Notes: generated from the sequence alone by a model not told the origin. Counted from the first letter of the stretch, positions 51,176 to 59,568 are shown. The stretch is DNA of 64,000 nucleotides from Bacteroidota bacterium (GCA_023393915.1 JAEXBS010000058.1:1-64000), one strand, 5' to 3'. Numbers and translations: made by a program.

Positions 51176-52082
51176 TTAGATTCTCCTTAAAGAATAGACT
51201 GTCTTTGTCCCATTTGGCATGAAGTGATGGGGTTATTTTATGGTTTCGTTTCTTGGCGTAGTTTTTAGTGAACTGCGCACCGAAGAAAAGAATTTGGCAC
51301 GTGTAATTGACCCAAAGCATCAGAAGAATTATGGTGCCAGCGGCACCAAAGACAGATTCTGGTTTGGAAACTTCGAAATATATACTTAAGATAAACTTTC
51401 CTATAGCAAATAGAATTGCGGTCACTAAGGCCCCTAAACCTACAGTTTTCCATGGGATTTCCACATCGGGGAGCACTTTGAAAATAAGAGCAAATAAAAT
51501 GGTAGAAATTAGGACTCCAGAAAGGAAATTCAGAAGCCGAATCATTAGGAAAGTCTCAAGATTGAAATGGCGAATGATCCAGTTGTTGGTTAGACCAATA
51601 AGGGACGAAAGCACAAGGCTGATTAACAGTAGAAAGGCAATAATAAGAACCATTCCCAAAGAATTGGCCCGATCAAGAAAGTATTTTTCGATCGCTTTTT
51701 TAGGAGCGGGCTGTACTCCCCAAACGGTATTGAGAGCTTTTTGCATTTGGAAAAAAAGGGTGGTGGAACCAAAAACGAGGGAGATGATTCCTACAATTTT
51801 CATTCCTGTATTTTTTTGATCCAGTGTTGCGCTACTGATCATGTTTTGCAAACTCTCCGCTATGGGTTTGCCTGCTATGCCACTTACTTGTTTCTCTATC
51901 TCTCCACGAATCGCTTCATCACCCATAAACGCTCCCAGTATCCATACAATAACAATCAAAAGACCTGGTAGCGAAAAAATAGCATTATAAGCCAGTAGCT
52001 CACTTTGCTCTGAGGCGGAAGATTGACGCCAAGATTTAAAACTCTCTTTAAATAGCAGTGGAAATAGCGAAAGCGTTTTCAT
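51165..52082 (-). CDS. YihY/BrkB family inner membrane protein
   Basis: 305 aa with about six hydrophobic helices (LLAYNAIFSLPGLLIVIVWILG, IVGIISLVFGSTTLFFQM, LGMVLIIAFLLLISLVL and others). Signatures of the YihY/UPF0761 family: a helix with SLVFGSTTLFFQMQKALNTVWGV, YFLDRANSLGMV, LPDVEIPWKTVGLGAL and FGAAGTIILLMLWVNY. RNase BN was once wrongly assigned to this family; the transport or structural role is unknown. It lies 33 bases downstream of the gamma-carbonic anhydrase gene on the same strand. Confidence 0.9.
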   Translation of the reverse strand: MKTLSLFPLLFKESFKSWRQSSASEQSELLAYNAIFSLPGLLIVIVWILGAFMGDEAIRGEIEKQVSGIAGKPIAESLQNMISSATLDQKNTGMKIVGIISLVFGSTTLFFQMQKALNTVWGVQPAPKKAIEKYFLDRANSLGMVLIIAFLLLISLVLSSLIGLTNNWIIRHFNLETFLMIRLLNFLSGVLISTILFALIFKVLPDVEIPWKTVGLGALVTAILFAIGKFILSIYFEVSKPESVFGAAGTIILLMLWVNYTCQILFFGAQFTKNYAKKRNHKITPSLHAKWDKDSLFFKENLTKL

Positions 52083-52115
52083 TGGTTAGCCCAAAAGCAA
52101 AATACTTGCCGTAGT

Positions 52116-52637
52116 TTAATTTTTTTCATCGTACCAGCTAGAGTACATGACATAATTATTGGCTATTCGTTCCACCTCTCCTTCCAATAAATCCGTAGAG
52201 ATGTCTTTTAATTTTCTTGCAGGGATGCCTCCCCAAACTTCTCCTGACTTAATATAAGTTCCTTGTGTGACCACCGAACCTGCGCCCACAATGGAATTGC
52301 TTTCCACCACGCAGTTGTCCATTACAATAGCACCCATTCCAATAAGTACATTATCGTGAAGTGTGCAGCCGTGCGCAATGGCATTGTGTCCAATGGATAC
52401 ATTGTTTCCTATGGAGAGCGGGTATTTTTCATAGGTGCAGTGAAGCATCACATTGTCTTGGATGTTCACTTTGTTTCCTAAGCGGATACTGTTTACATCC
52501 CCACGAATTACTGCATTGTACCATATGCTGCATTGAGTTCCCATCACTACATCTCCGATGATCGTGGAAGTTTCTGCTAAAAAAGTTCCCTCACCAATTT
52601 GAGGAGTTTTGCCTAGAAGAGGTTTAAGAAGTGCCAT
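52116..52637 (-). CDS. Gamma-carbonic anhydrase family protein
   Basis: Left-handed beta-helix (hexapeptide repeat) protein, 173 aa, related to YrdA/PaaY and gamma-carbonic anhydrase. The repeats run through about residues 15-145 with the metal-ligand pattern: a His in NVMLHCTYEKYP and two in VSIGHNAIAHGCTLHD. The end of the helix has GIPARKLKDIS. Carbonic anhydrase activity is possible but not proven for this group; an acyltransferase role is less likely, because the ligand histidines are intact. Confidence 0.9.
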   Translation of the reverse strand: MALLKPLLGKTPQIGEGTFLAETSTIIGDVVMGTQCSIWYNAVIRGDVNSIRLGNKVNIQDNVMLHCTYEKYPLSIGNNVSIGHNAIAHGCTLHDNVLIGMGAIVMDNCVVESNSIVGAGSVVTQGTYIKSGEVWGGIPARKLKDISTDLLEGEVERIANNYVMYSSWYDEKN

Positions 52638-52716
52638 AGTGTAAAATTCTGAAATTGATTCGTCTTCATTGATAAAGTCTACCAGAAGACCTAGGGTTTA
52701 TCTGCGTTAATTTACG

Positions 52717-52724
52717 TATTTTTG
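52717..52724 (+). promoter_or_regulatory. -7 element of nifU-like gene
   Basis: TATTTTTG, exact TAnnTTTG match, 19 bases before the ATG at 52744. Confidence 0.6.
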
Positions 52725-52743
52725 CTATTCAAAATTACGAAAA

Positions 52744-53622
52744 ATGAGACAAATAACGATCGAATCTACAGCCAATCCAAAAGTGCTGAAATTCGTAACT
52801 GATTATACTTTAGTTCAAGGTTCTTTAGAGTTGGATCGCGAGTCTGATCTCTCCGAACTTCCAATTGCGCAGGAATTATTTAAGTTCGCTTTTATTGAGA
52901 AAATATTTGTGACTGCTAATTTTATAGCACTGGCAAAAGTAGATGGAGTTGAGTGGGAATCGGTTCAAGATTCACTAAAGGATTTAATTGAAGATCAGCT
53001 TTTAGAGAATCCGAGATTGTATTTGCAAAAGAAAAGAGAACTCTTTCCTGTTTATGCGGAGATGACTCCCAATCCTAATGTAATGAAATTCGTTTCTCAA
53101 CGATTTATATTAGAAGGATTTCTAGAGGTGAAGTCACTTGAAGAAGCTAAAGAGGTTCCTTTAGCAAAAAGTCTTTTCGAAGAGTTTGAGTTCGTTACTC
53201 AAGTATTTATTTCAGATAATTTCGTTGCAGTTACTCGAGATAATTCAGTGGAATGGCATCAAGTGATGGTTGCAGTAAGAGGTTTTATTGCTGAGTTTCT
53301 ACAAAGTGGAAAAACAGTTTCATTACTTCCAGCACAACAACATGAAGCGCCTGCAAAAGATAAAATTCAGAGGGATTATACGGAATCTGAGCAGAAAATA
53401 TCTGATGTTCTAGATGAATACGTTGCACCAGCGGTTGAAAACGATGGAGGTAAGATCACTCTTATGGAATACGATGCACAGACCAAAACAGCCAAAATGC
53501 TCTTACAAGGAGCTTGTTCTGGGTGTCCGAGTTCTACAGCTACTTTAAAAGGCGGAATCGAAAATATTCTTCGTCAATTTTTACCTGAGCTAGTGGACAA
53601 AGTAGAAGCGGTCAACGGTTAA
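52744..53622 (+). CDS. NifU family Fe-S scaffold with duplicated N-domain
   Basis: Iron-sulfur scaffold or carrier of Nfu type, 292 aa, cytosolic. Two Nfu N-terminal domains stand in tandem: residues about 5-90 (TANPKVLKFVTDY) and about 100-190 (TPNPNVMKFVSQRF). They are followed by a linker and a NifU C-terminal domain with CSGCPSS (Cys258 and Cys261), which holds the cluster. Normal Nfu proteins have one N-domain. First gene of a set with hemH and an MBL hydrolase, which fits Fe metabolism. Confidence 0.93.
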   Translation: MRQITIESTANPKVLKFVTDYTLVQGSLELDRESDLSELPIAQELFKFAFIEKIFVTANFIALAKVDGVEWESVQDSLKDLIEDQLLENPRLYLQKKRELFPVYAEMTPNPNVMKFVSQRFILEGFLEVKSLEEAKEVPLAKSLFEEFEFVTQVFISDNFVAVTRDNSVEWHQVMVAVRGFIAEFLQSGKTVSLLPAQQHEAPAKDKIQRDYTESEQKISDVLDEYVAPAVENDGGKITLMEYDAQTKTAKMLLQGACSGCPSSTATLKGGIENILRQFLPELVDKVEAVNG

Positions 53623-53660
53623 GAATTGGGTAAAGGAAATACGAATTAGAGAAAGAAAGT

Positions 53661-54674
53661 ATGAAGGGTATTTTACTGGTCAATTTAGGGTCTCCTAAAT
53701 CCACTGAGGTTCAAGATGTAAAAGAGTATCTGGACGAGTTTTTGATGGACGAGCGGGTAATTGATTACCGCTGGTTCTTTAGGAATTTATTAGTTAGAGG
53801 AATCATCTTAAGAAACCGACCAAAGCGTTCGGCAGAGGCCTACAAGACGGTTTGGACGGATGAGGGATCCCCTTTGATTGTAATTACAGAAAAGATTCAA
53901 AAGAAACTTCAGAAGCTAGTGGACGTGCCCGTTGAAATTGGAATGCGTTACGCAGAACCAAGTATTGAGACCGGACTTAGAAAATTAGTTGAGCAAGGAG
54001 TAGATCAGGTTGTATTGTTACCGCTCTATCCTCAATATGCGATGAGTACCACCGAAACCGTGGTAGAAAAGGCCAAAGAAGTTCAAAAGGCCAAATTTCC
54101 AGATTTAAAGATCAATTACGTTCCACCGTTTTTCGATCGAGAATCTTACATAGACGTTTTATCAAAAAGTATTCAAGAGCGGCTTCCCGAAAAATACGAT
54201 AAATTACTCTTTTCTTATCACGGAGTTCCGGAAAGGCATTTAAGAAAGACCGATCCTACTAAGACTTGTCGTATCGATAGTTGCTGCCAAGAGGATCATT
54301 TGCCTGCACATCCTTATTGTTACCGTCATCAGTGCTTCAAGACCACCGAGCTAGTAAGAGAAAAACTAGGTCTGAGTAAAGAGCAAGTTTTAGTGAGCTT
54401 TCAATCCCGACTAGGAAACGATAAATGGATCGAGCCCTACACCGATGCTACCCTTGAATCTTTACCAAAAAAAGGAGTGGAGTCGCTTGCGGTTTGTTGT
54501 CCTGCGTTTGTGTCGGATTGTTTGGAAACCCTCGAAGAAATTGCGCAGGAAGGTAAAGAGCAATTTGAACATAATGGAGGGAAGGAGTACCACTATATCG
54601 ATTGTTTAAATGATCGAGACGATTGGGTGGAAGTTGTAAAAGAGTTATGTGAGGAGAACATGGATTTCTCTTAA
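53661..54674 (+). CDS. hemH: Ferrochelatase
   Basis: Inserts Fe2+ into protoporphyrin (or coproporphyrin) in heme synthesis. The 337 aa product has GILLVNLGSPKS, GSPLIVITEKIQ, QVVLLPLYPQYAMSTTETV, the catalytic histidine in LLFSYHGVPERHL, and VCCPAFVSDCLETLEEI with the conserved Glu. An insertion after the active-site loop has a cysteine cluster (Cys203, 208, 209, 220 and 225), which suggests an Fe-S cluster as in some bacterial ferrochelatases. It lies 38 bases after nifU. Confidence 0.96.
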   Translation: MKGILLVNLGSPKSTEVQDVKEYLDEFLMDERVIDYRWFFRNLLVRGIILRNRPKRSAEAYKTVWTDEGSPLIVITEKIQKKLQKLVDVPVEIGMRYAEPSIETGLRKLVEQGVDQVVLLPLYPQYAMSTTETVVEKAKEVQKAKFPDLKINYVPPFFDRESYIDVLSKSIQERLPEKYDKLLFSYHGVPERHLRKTDPTKTCRIDSCCQEDHLPAHPYCYRHQCFKTTELVREKLGLSKEQVLVSFQSRLGNDKWIEPYTDATLESLPKKGVESLAVCCPAFVSDCLETLEEIAQEGKEQFEHNGGKEYHYIDCLNDRDDWVEVVKELCEENMDFS

Positions 54675-54689
54675 GCTTTTTAAAGAACT

Positions 54690-55319
54690 ATGGAGATAAA
54701 AACCTTTGCTTTTAATCCTTTTTCTCAGAACACTTATGTGATTAGTGATCAGAATCAGGCTTGGATCATTGACCCGGGAAACTCAAATGAATCGGAGAAT
54801 CAACAGCTCTTTGACTATATTCATTCAAATGAATTAGTAGTTCAAGCCATTGTTCTAACGCATGCTCACATAGATCATGTTTTAGGACTTAGTGTAGTGG
54901 ACAAGAAATTTAAAGTACCCGTTCTGCTGCATCCCATCGAGAAAGAAATACTCGACTTAGCTCCTTTGAGTGCCCAGCGTTTTGGTATGGAATTTCAGAA
55001 GGTGGAGCCAGAATTAAAATTTATTGAAGAAGGTGAAGAACTTATTTTAGGTAAGCTAAGATTTAAAGTAATTCACGTTCCAGGCCATTCTCCAGGTCAC
55101 GTAGCATTTTATAATGAAGATAGTCAGATGCTGATCTCAGGTGATGTACTATTTCAAGGAAGCATTGGAAGAACCGATCTGTATAAAGGGAATGGGGAGC
55201 AATTGCTTCAAAGTATAAGGGAGAAGATTTTTACATTGCCGGAAAATACAGTGGTCTATCCTGGACACGGACCTCATACTTTAGTAGGATTCGAGAAAGA
55301 GCACAATCCGTTCTTTTAA
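54690..55319 (+). CDS. MBL-fold metallo-hydrolase (glyoxalase II-like)
   Basis: Metallo-beta-lactamase superfamily enzyme, 209 aa, cytosolic. The metal site reads THAHIDHVLG (HxHxDH), the next His in VPGHSPGHVAFY, the bridging Asp in LISGDVLFQGSIGRTD and the last His in YPGHGPHTLVG. The pattern with SIGRTDL resembles the glyoxalase II/YcbL group of thioester hydrolases. Substrate not assigned. Last gene of the nifU-hemH group, ending before a bidirectional terminator. Confidence 0.93.
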   Translation: MEIKTFAFNPFSQNTYVISDQNQAWIIDPGNSNESENQQLFDYIHSNELVVQAIVLTHAHIDHVLGLSVVDKKFKVPVLLHPIEKEILDLAPLSAQRFGMEFQKVEPELKFIEEGEELILGKLRFKVIHVPGHSPGHVAFYNEDSQMLISGDVLFQGSIGRTDLYKGNGEQLLQSIREKIFTLPENTVVYPGHGPHTLVGFEKEHNPFF

Positions 55320-55350
55320 ATATCTCACTTTTTAAATGATAAATAGAACA

Positions 55351-55375
55351 AAAGACGCTTTTAAGCGTCTTTTTT
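55351..55375. terminator. Bidirectional terminator overlapping the redoxin gene
   Basis: Perfect 10-bp stem AAAGACGCTT / AAGCGTCTTT with a 2-base loop, T residues on the right and A residues on the left. The last codons and stop of the convergent redoxin gene (55361) are part of this stem. Confidence 0.88.
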
Positions 55376-55927
55376 CCATTTGATTCCGCAGCCTAAACTA
55401 GGTTTCTGGATTTCTTCCTGTGGTTCGCCGGCTAAAAGATTTTCAAAGGCGATAATTAAATCTTCCCCAGTAATTTCTTTTGTATTTCCAGGACGAGAGT
55501 CGTCCATTTGACCTCTGTAAACTAAATCTAATTTGGAGTCAAAGAAGAAGAAGTCAGGTGTGCAAGCAGCGTCATAGGCTTTAGCTACAATTTGACTTTC
55601 ATCAAATAGGTAAGGGAAGTCAAATTTTCTTTCTACTTGAAATTCAATCATTTTCTCTGGTGCATCTGCTGGATAAGCAACGTGGTCGTTTGCATTAATA
55701 GCAATAAATTCAATCCCCTGTTCCTGGTAATCTTCATAAAGCTCGGAAAGCTTATCGATGATATGTAGAACAAAAGGGCAGTGGTTGCACATAAATACGA
55801 CAAGTGTCCCTTTTTCCCCTTTTAATTCCTCTAAACTTTGAATCTCTGAAGACTCAGAAGGGTTAGGTAACTCAAAGTAAGGAGCCTTGGTTCCTAACGG
55901 CATCATATTGGAGGGCGTATCGGCCAT
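55361..55927 (-). CDS. Thioredoxin-like (AhpC/TSA-type) redoxin
   Basis: 188 aa thioredoxin-fold protein: GTKAPYFELPNPSESSEI, GTLVVFMCNHCPFVLHI with a CxxC-like CNHC site, AYDAACTPDFFFFDSKLDLVYRG with the cis-proline loop, and a C-terminal cysteine in SLGCGIKWKK. Members of this group are common in Bacteroidetes, with roles in thiol redox or peroxide handling not settled. No signal peptide. Its 3' end lies within the shared terminator. Confidence 0.88.
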   Translation of the reverse strand: MADTPSNMMPLGTKAPYFELPNPSESSEIQSLEELKGEKGTLVVFMCNHCPFVLHIIDKLSELYEDYQEQGIEFIAINANDHVAYPADAPEKMIEFQVERKFDFPYLFDESQIVAKAYDAACTPDFFFFDSKLDLVYRGQMDDSRPGNTKEITGEDLIIAFENLLAGEPQEEIQKPSLGCGIKWKKDA

Positions 55928-55957
55928 AATTGTTTTTATTTAAATAAGTTAATTGTT

Positions 55958-55965
55958 CAAAAATA
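55958..55965 (-). promoter_or_regulatory. -7 element of the redoxin gene
   Basis: TATTTTTG on the minus strand, exact match, 30 bases before the ATG at 55927. Confidence 0.55.
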
Positions 55966-56016
55966 GGAAATTTTTAATCAATTGTAAAGAGTAAAAGTAG
56001 GTGAAACCTCCGTTCT

Positions 56017-56916
56017 TTAAAGCTTCTGAGATAGATATTCCTTGGCCTCAAGAAAAGCATTAGTGTAATCTACCCAGTAGCGACTTTCTTCTTTTCGGTA
56101 CCAAGTAAGTTGCCTTTTTGCAAACCTTCGAGAGTTTTTTTTGATTTCTTCCACAGCCTTTTCAAGGGAAAATTGGCCATCGAAATAAGCAAAGAGTTCG
56201 GTGTACCCTACTGTTTTTAAAGAAGGAAGGTCTTTATAGGGCAATAGCATTTTTGCTTCCTCAACCAGACCACTTTCAATCATAAGATCCACTCGTGTGT
56301 TTATTCTCTCATAAATCACTTCCCTTGGGGCTGAAATTCCTAACTGTATCGTTTGAAACGGTCTGGATTTTTTACTCTTGTCGAGTAACTCGGAGTAGGG
56401 CCTGGAGGTTTGCCAGCTCACATCAATTGCACGTAGCAATCGACGAGGATTGTTTAAATCCGCTTTGTTATAGTATTCGGGATCTACTTCTTTAAGTAAT
56501 TGCGCTAGGGCCTCCAATCCCTTAGAATTCCATAGCTCAAGTAGGTTTTCTTGGTTTTTTGGATCTGCTTCTGGAAGATCGTCTAGTCCCTCAGTAACGG
56601 CCTTCTCATACATCATGCTTCCTCCTACTAGGATAAGAGAATCATAGGAATTAAATAATTCTGTAATTCGCTCCAGTGCCTGATGTTCGTATTCGCCTAT
56701 ACTTATTGGCTCTACGACCGAGCGCTCCCCTATAAAGTGATGCGGAACCTCAAGAAGCTCCTCCTTGGTTGGAGCTGCGGTTCCAATGGGCATCTCTCTG
56801 TAAAACTGTCTGGAATCACAGGAAATAATCTCGGTACCGAGTTCCTTAGCAAGTTTGATGGCTAGGGAGGTTTTTCCGATACCTGTCGTACCTGCAATGG
56901 AGATAAGCGTTTTCAC
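56017..56916 (-). CDS. miaA: tRNA dimethylallyltransferase
   Basis: Prenylates A37 of tRNAs reading UNN codons. The 299 aa product has the P-loop IAGTTGIGKTSLAIKLA, ISCDSRQFYREMPIGTAAP, PHHFIGERSV, LVGGSMMYEKAVTEGLDD, LNNPRRLLRAIDV and KRQLTWYRKE. The predicted start codon is GTG at 56916; a TAGTTTTG box ends 4 bases before it, so the mRNA would be leaderless with a GTG start. It is separated from the upstream ykvA-like gene by a terminator. Confidence 0.95.
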   Translation of the reverse strand: MKTLISIAGTTGIGKTSLAIKLAKELGTEIISCDSRQFYREMPIGTAAPTKEELLEVPHHFIGERSVVEPISIGEYEHQALERITELFNSYDSLILVGGSMMYEKAVTEGLDDLPEADPKNQENLLELWNSKGLEALAQLLKEVDPEYYNKADLNNPRRLLRAIDVSWQTSRPYSELLDKSKKSRPFQTIQLGISAPREVIYERINTRVDLMIESGLVEEAKMLLPYKDLPSLKTVGYTELFAYFDGQFSLEKAVEEIKKNSRRFAKRQLTWYRKEESRYWVDYTNAFLEAKEYLSQKL

Positions 56917-56920
56917 GTTG

Positions 56921-56928
56921 CAAAACTA
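56921..56928 (-). promoter_or_regulatory. -7 element of miaA, 4 bases from its GTG start
   Basis: TAGTTTTG on the minus strand, exact TAnnTTTG match, 4 bases before the GTG at 56916. It supports the GTG start and a leaderless transcript. Confidence 0.6.
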
Positions 56929-56943
56929 GAGGAAAAACTCGGA

Positions 56944-56980
56944 GAAAAAAAACCGGAGTACTTTTCAAAAAGTCTCCGGC
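56944..56980 (-). terminator. Intrinsic terminator after the YkvA-like gene
   Basis: Minus-strand stem CCGGAGACTTTT / AAAAGTACTCCGG (one-base bulge) followed by eight T residues. It lies 10 bases after the stop of the YkvA-like gene and just upstream of the miaA promoter. Confidence 0.92.
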
Positions 56981-56989
56981 TTAAGTATT

Positions 56990-57328
56990 TTACTTTATTT
57001 CTTCTACATCAATGGTTGTCAATCCTTCCTTTCGCATCGCTTCCCATAAAAGAAATTTATCTACTTCTTTCATTAACTTGGGTATAATTAGCGCAAGCAC
57101 CGCTAAATCATCGAGAGATCCAAGGATGGGCACTGCAATTTCAGGAATTAGATCAATTGGAGAGATCACATACAAGAGTCCAAGAATAGGGAGAATTAAG
57201 TCTATAGCCTTGGTTGGATAGGCGCCCTTGCTCCACATTTTGACCATTCGCCAAATTACTGGCACTTTTTGAATGAAGCCCTTGTGTTTAATGGTTTCTT
57301 TAATGAGTTGTATTTTTGAATATTTCAT
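56990..57328 (-). CDS. YkvA family protein (DUF1232)
   Basis: 112 aa, with a basic N-terminal half and a hydrophobic hairpin: YPTKAIDLILPILGLLYVISPIDLIPEI followed by PILGSLDDLAVLALIIP (here read as two segments, SPIDLIPE and GSLDDLAVL), the DUF1232 signature. Likely a small inner-membrane protein. Function unknown. The gene ends at a strong terminator and may be the last of the aroC group, though a gap of 62 bases separates it from the tlpA-like gene. Confidence 0.88.
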   Translation of the reverse strand: MKYSKIQLIKETIKHKGFIQKVPVIWRMVKMWSKGAYPTKAIDLILPILGLLYVISPIDLIPEIAVPILGSLDDLAVLALIIPKLMKEVDKFLLWEAMRKEGLTTIDVEEIK

Positions 57329-57390
57329 TTGCGTTTTTTAGTACCAAGATATTTGCAAATTGCGTTCCATTTGGTAAAAAACTATGGCAA

Positions 57391-57921
57391 CTATTTCAGT
57401 ATATTGTCAATGAACTCATGAACCTCCTTACTATTCCAGTCCAGGGTAGCGGTTTCTTTCTTTAGAATTTGCCCTCTGGAGTCTAAAAGAAAGGTTGTCG
57501 GATAGACTTTTGGCAATAACTGCTCATTTATTGGACTCTCCGCAATATATACAGGAGCAGTGTACTTATTTTCTTTCAAGAATTTTAGTACATCCTCTTC
57601 TTTGTCGAGCATTGCTATTAAAACAAAGTCAATGTCTTTGTTTCTAGACTGATAAAGCGCTTCAATGGTTGGCCATTCTTCCCTACATGGTGCGCACCAA
57701 GTGCCCCAAAAATTCAGGAAAACGAGTTTGTCACCTTTCAAGGATTTTAAGTTGATGTCAGGTGTGTTCAGTCCTTTTAGTTGAATGTCGTAGCTCGCAT
57801 CGTCGATTTGTACCGCTTGTTTTATTTCTGCGACCGGTAAAAAGAGTTCTCTTACTTTAGGAATAAAAGCTAAAGCTCCTAAGAAAAGTAAAGCGATCAG
57901 GTATATCCAGATTTTTTTCAA
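57391..57921 (-). CDS. TlpA-like thiol:disulfide oxidoreductase
   Basis: 176 aa membrane-anchored thioredoxin of TlpA/ResA type. An N-terminal hydrophobic helix (IWIYLIALLFLGALAFIP, residues 3-20) places the domain in the periplasm. Active site CAPC in LNFWGTWCAPCREEWPTIEALY, and the cis-Pro loop in VYPTTFLLDSRG. Likely a reductase for cytochrome maturation or envelope protein thiols. It starts 12 bases after the thioredoxin-family gene and belongs to the aroC cluster. Confidence 0.9.
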   Translation of the reverse strand: MKKIWIYLIALLFLGALAFIPKVRELFLPVAEIKQAVQIDDASYDIQLKGLNTPDINLKSLKGDKLVFLNFWGTWCAPCREEWPTIEALYQSRNKDIDFVLIAMLDKEEDVLKFLKENKYTAPVYIAESPINEQLLPKVYPTTFLLDSRGQILKKETATLDWNSKEVHEFIDNILK

Positions 57922-57933
57922 ACTTATAGATAT

Positions 57934-58500
57934 TTAAAGTAATTGTAATATTTCTTCTAAGGCATCCTTCCCTTTGTTCTTAGCATAATAGACTTGCAGG
58001 TCATTATGGAATTCCTCTCTTGTATAACCCTCAGGATCTTCTTTGTATCGTTTTAATAGCTCAAGGCCGTAAGCGGGTCTAGGACCCCAGTGAGCGATAG
58101 GCTCATAGTTTTCATCTAGTAGAATAACGATCGGAATCGATTGAGAGCCATTTGTTAAATATTGTTCGATGAGAGAGGAATCTTGGTCTCGAAGAAAAAT
58201 TTTCACCTCTACGGAGTCTTTGAAGAATTCATTCACTGCAGGTACGGTCGCGCTTGCATCACCGCACCAAGGTTCCGAAATCATTAATACTTTTCCTTTA
58301 AAATTTTTTTCTTGAAGTTTTTGGGCGAGCTCCTCATCCTTTTTAAAAGTCTTAAGGGTGCGCTCCATTCTTTGAAGTCCTAGTTCATAGTACTCTTTGT
58401 ATTCTCTTTCTTGAGCGTCTTTTGGATCTTCGATTCTTTGTTTTGCAACATTTAGATATTCCTCAAGGGTTAAGGCCTTGTCCCAATAATTTTTCAACAT
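57934..58500 (-). CDS. Thioredoxin family protein
   Basis: 188 aa cytosolic thioredoxin-like protein: MLKNYWDKALTLEEYLNVAK at the N-terminus, then VLMISEPWCGDASATVPAVNEFF. In this group the second cysteine of the usual CxxC is replaced (CGDAS), leaving a single cysteine, so it cannot act as a standard dithiol reductase by that site. SIPIVILLDEN holds the cis-Pro. It lies 5 bases after aroC. Confidence 0.87.
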   Translation of the reverse strand: MLKNYWDKALTLEEYLNVAKQRIEDPKDAQEREYKEYYELGLQRMERTLKTFKKDEELAQKLQEKNFKGKVLMISEPWCGDASATVPAVNEFFKDSVEVKIFLRDQDSSLIEQYLTNGSQSIPIVILLDENYEPIAHWGPRPAYGLELLKRYKEDPEGYTREEFHNDLQVYYAKNKGKDALEEILQLL

Positions 58501-58505
58501 ACTTA

Positions 58506-59564
58506 TTAAATTAGGCGTGATTGGTTTATCAAATAAAGGTCGGCTAAAATATAAGCCGCGAGATTTTCAACAATAGGTACAGCCCGAGGAACAACACATG
58601 CATCGTGTCTTCCCTTTCCTTCAAGCGTAATGGGATTGGAGTCACGATCAAAAGAGGGCTGCGGTCTTAAAAGTGTAGCTACTGGTTTAAAAGCTACACG
58701 GAAGTAGAGGTCCATTCCATTGGTGATTCCTCCTTGTATTCCCCCGGAATGATTCGTCATTGTGGAAAAATCAGGATTAAATAAATCGTTATGCTCCGAG
58801 CCCTTCATAAGGGTTCCGCTAAATCCACTTCCGTATTCAAATCCTTTAGCTGCAGGAATGCTAAGCATGGCATGTGCTAATTCCGCTTGAAATTTCCCAA
58901 AAACAGGTTCACCTAGATTTTTTGGAACGTTTTTTATTACGCAGGTAATGGTACCACCAAGTGTGTCCCCTTGTTTTTTTGTTTCCTTAATTTTAGTAAT
59001 CATCTTTTCACTGATTTCTGGATCAGGGCAGCGAACGGGTGACTCTTCAATTTTGGAAAGGTCTATTTCTTCCAATGGTTTGTTTAGTGAAATGTCCGAA
59101 ACCGAACTCACGAATGCCGAAAACTGGACTTGAGGCAAGAGTTGTCTTGCTATGGCACCAGCGATAACCCAGTTGAGCGTTTCTCGTGCCGAGGATCGAC
59201 CTCCACCACGAGGATCTCTTATGCCGAATTTATCTTCATAAGTTCGGTCTGCGTGGCTTGGTCGAAAAGAATCCGCTAAATGGCCGTAGTCTTTGCTTTT
59301 TTGATCGGTATTGTGCACAAGGAAGCCTAGTGGTGTACCCGTTGTTTTGCCTTCGTAGAGTCCTGAAAGAAATTCTACTTGGTCCATTTCTTTTCTTTGA
59401 GTTACTAAGGTACTTTGGCCGGGCCTTCTCCGTTCGAGCTCGTTTTGAATTAAATCTAAATTCAAGGCAATACCTGCAGGGAAATTGCTTAAAATGCCTC
59501 CGTAGGCTTTTCCATGGCTTTCTCCAAACGTGGAGAGGGTTAAGAATCTTCCGAGCGTGAACAT
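58506..59564 (-). CDS. aroC: Chorismate synthase
   Basis: Last enzyme of the shikimate pathway; makes chorismate from EPSP using reduced FMN. The 352 aa product has GRFLTLSTFGESHGKAYGGIL, RRRPGQSTLVTQRKE, GIRDPRGGGRSSARETLNWVIAG with the FMN/phosphate arginines, GSGFSGTLMKGSEHND and RHDACVVPRAVPIVE. First gene of a minus-strand unit with two thioredoxin-like genes. The TATATTTG box ends 4 bases before its ATG. Confidence 0.97.
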   Translation of the reverse strand: MFTLGRFLTLSTFGESHGKAYGGILSNFPAGIALNLDLIQNELERRRPGQSTLVTQRKEMDQVEFLSGLYEGKTTGTPLGFLVHNTDQKSKDYGHLADSFRPSHADRTYEDKFGIRDPRGGGRSSARETLNWVIAGAIARQLLPQVQFSAFVSSVSDISLNKPLEEIDLSKIEESPVRCPDPEISEKMITKIKETKKQGDTLGGTITCVIKNVPKNLGEPVFGKFQAELAHAMLSIPAAKGFEYGSGFSGTLMKGSEHNDLFNPDFSTMTNHSGGIQGGITNGMDLYFRVAFKPVATLLRPQPSFDRDSNPITLEGKGRHDACVVPRAVPIVENLAAYILADLYLINQSRLI

Positions 59565-59568
59565 AGTA

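Noticed and set aside
51307..51971. Plus-strand open frames of 170 and 76 codons
   Set aside because: They lie entirely antisense to the YihY/BrkB membrane gene, whose family signatures are clear; no promoter element or homology is visible.
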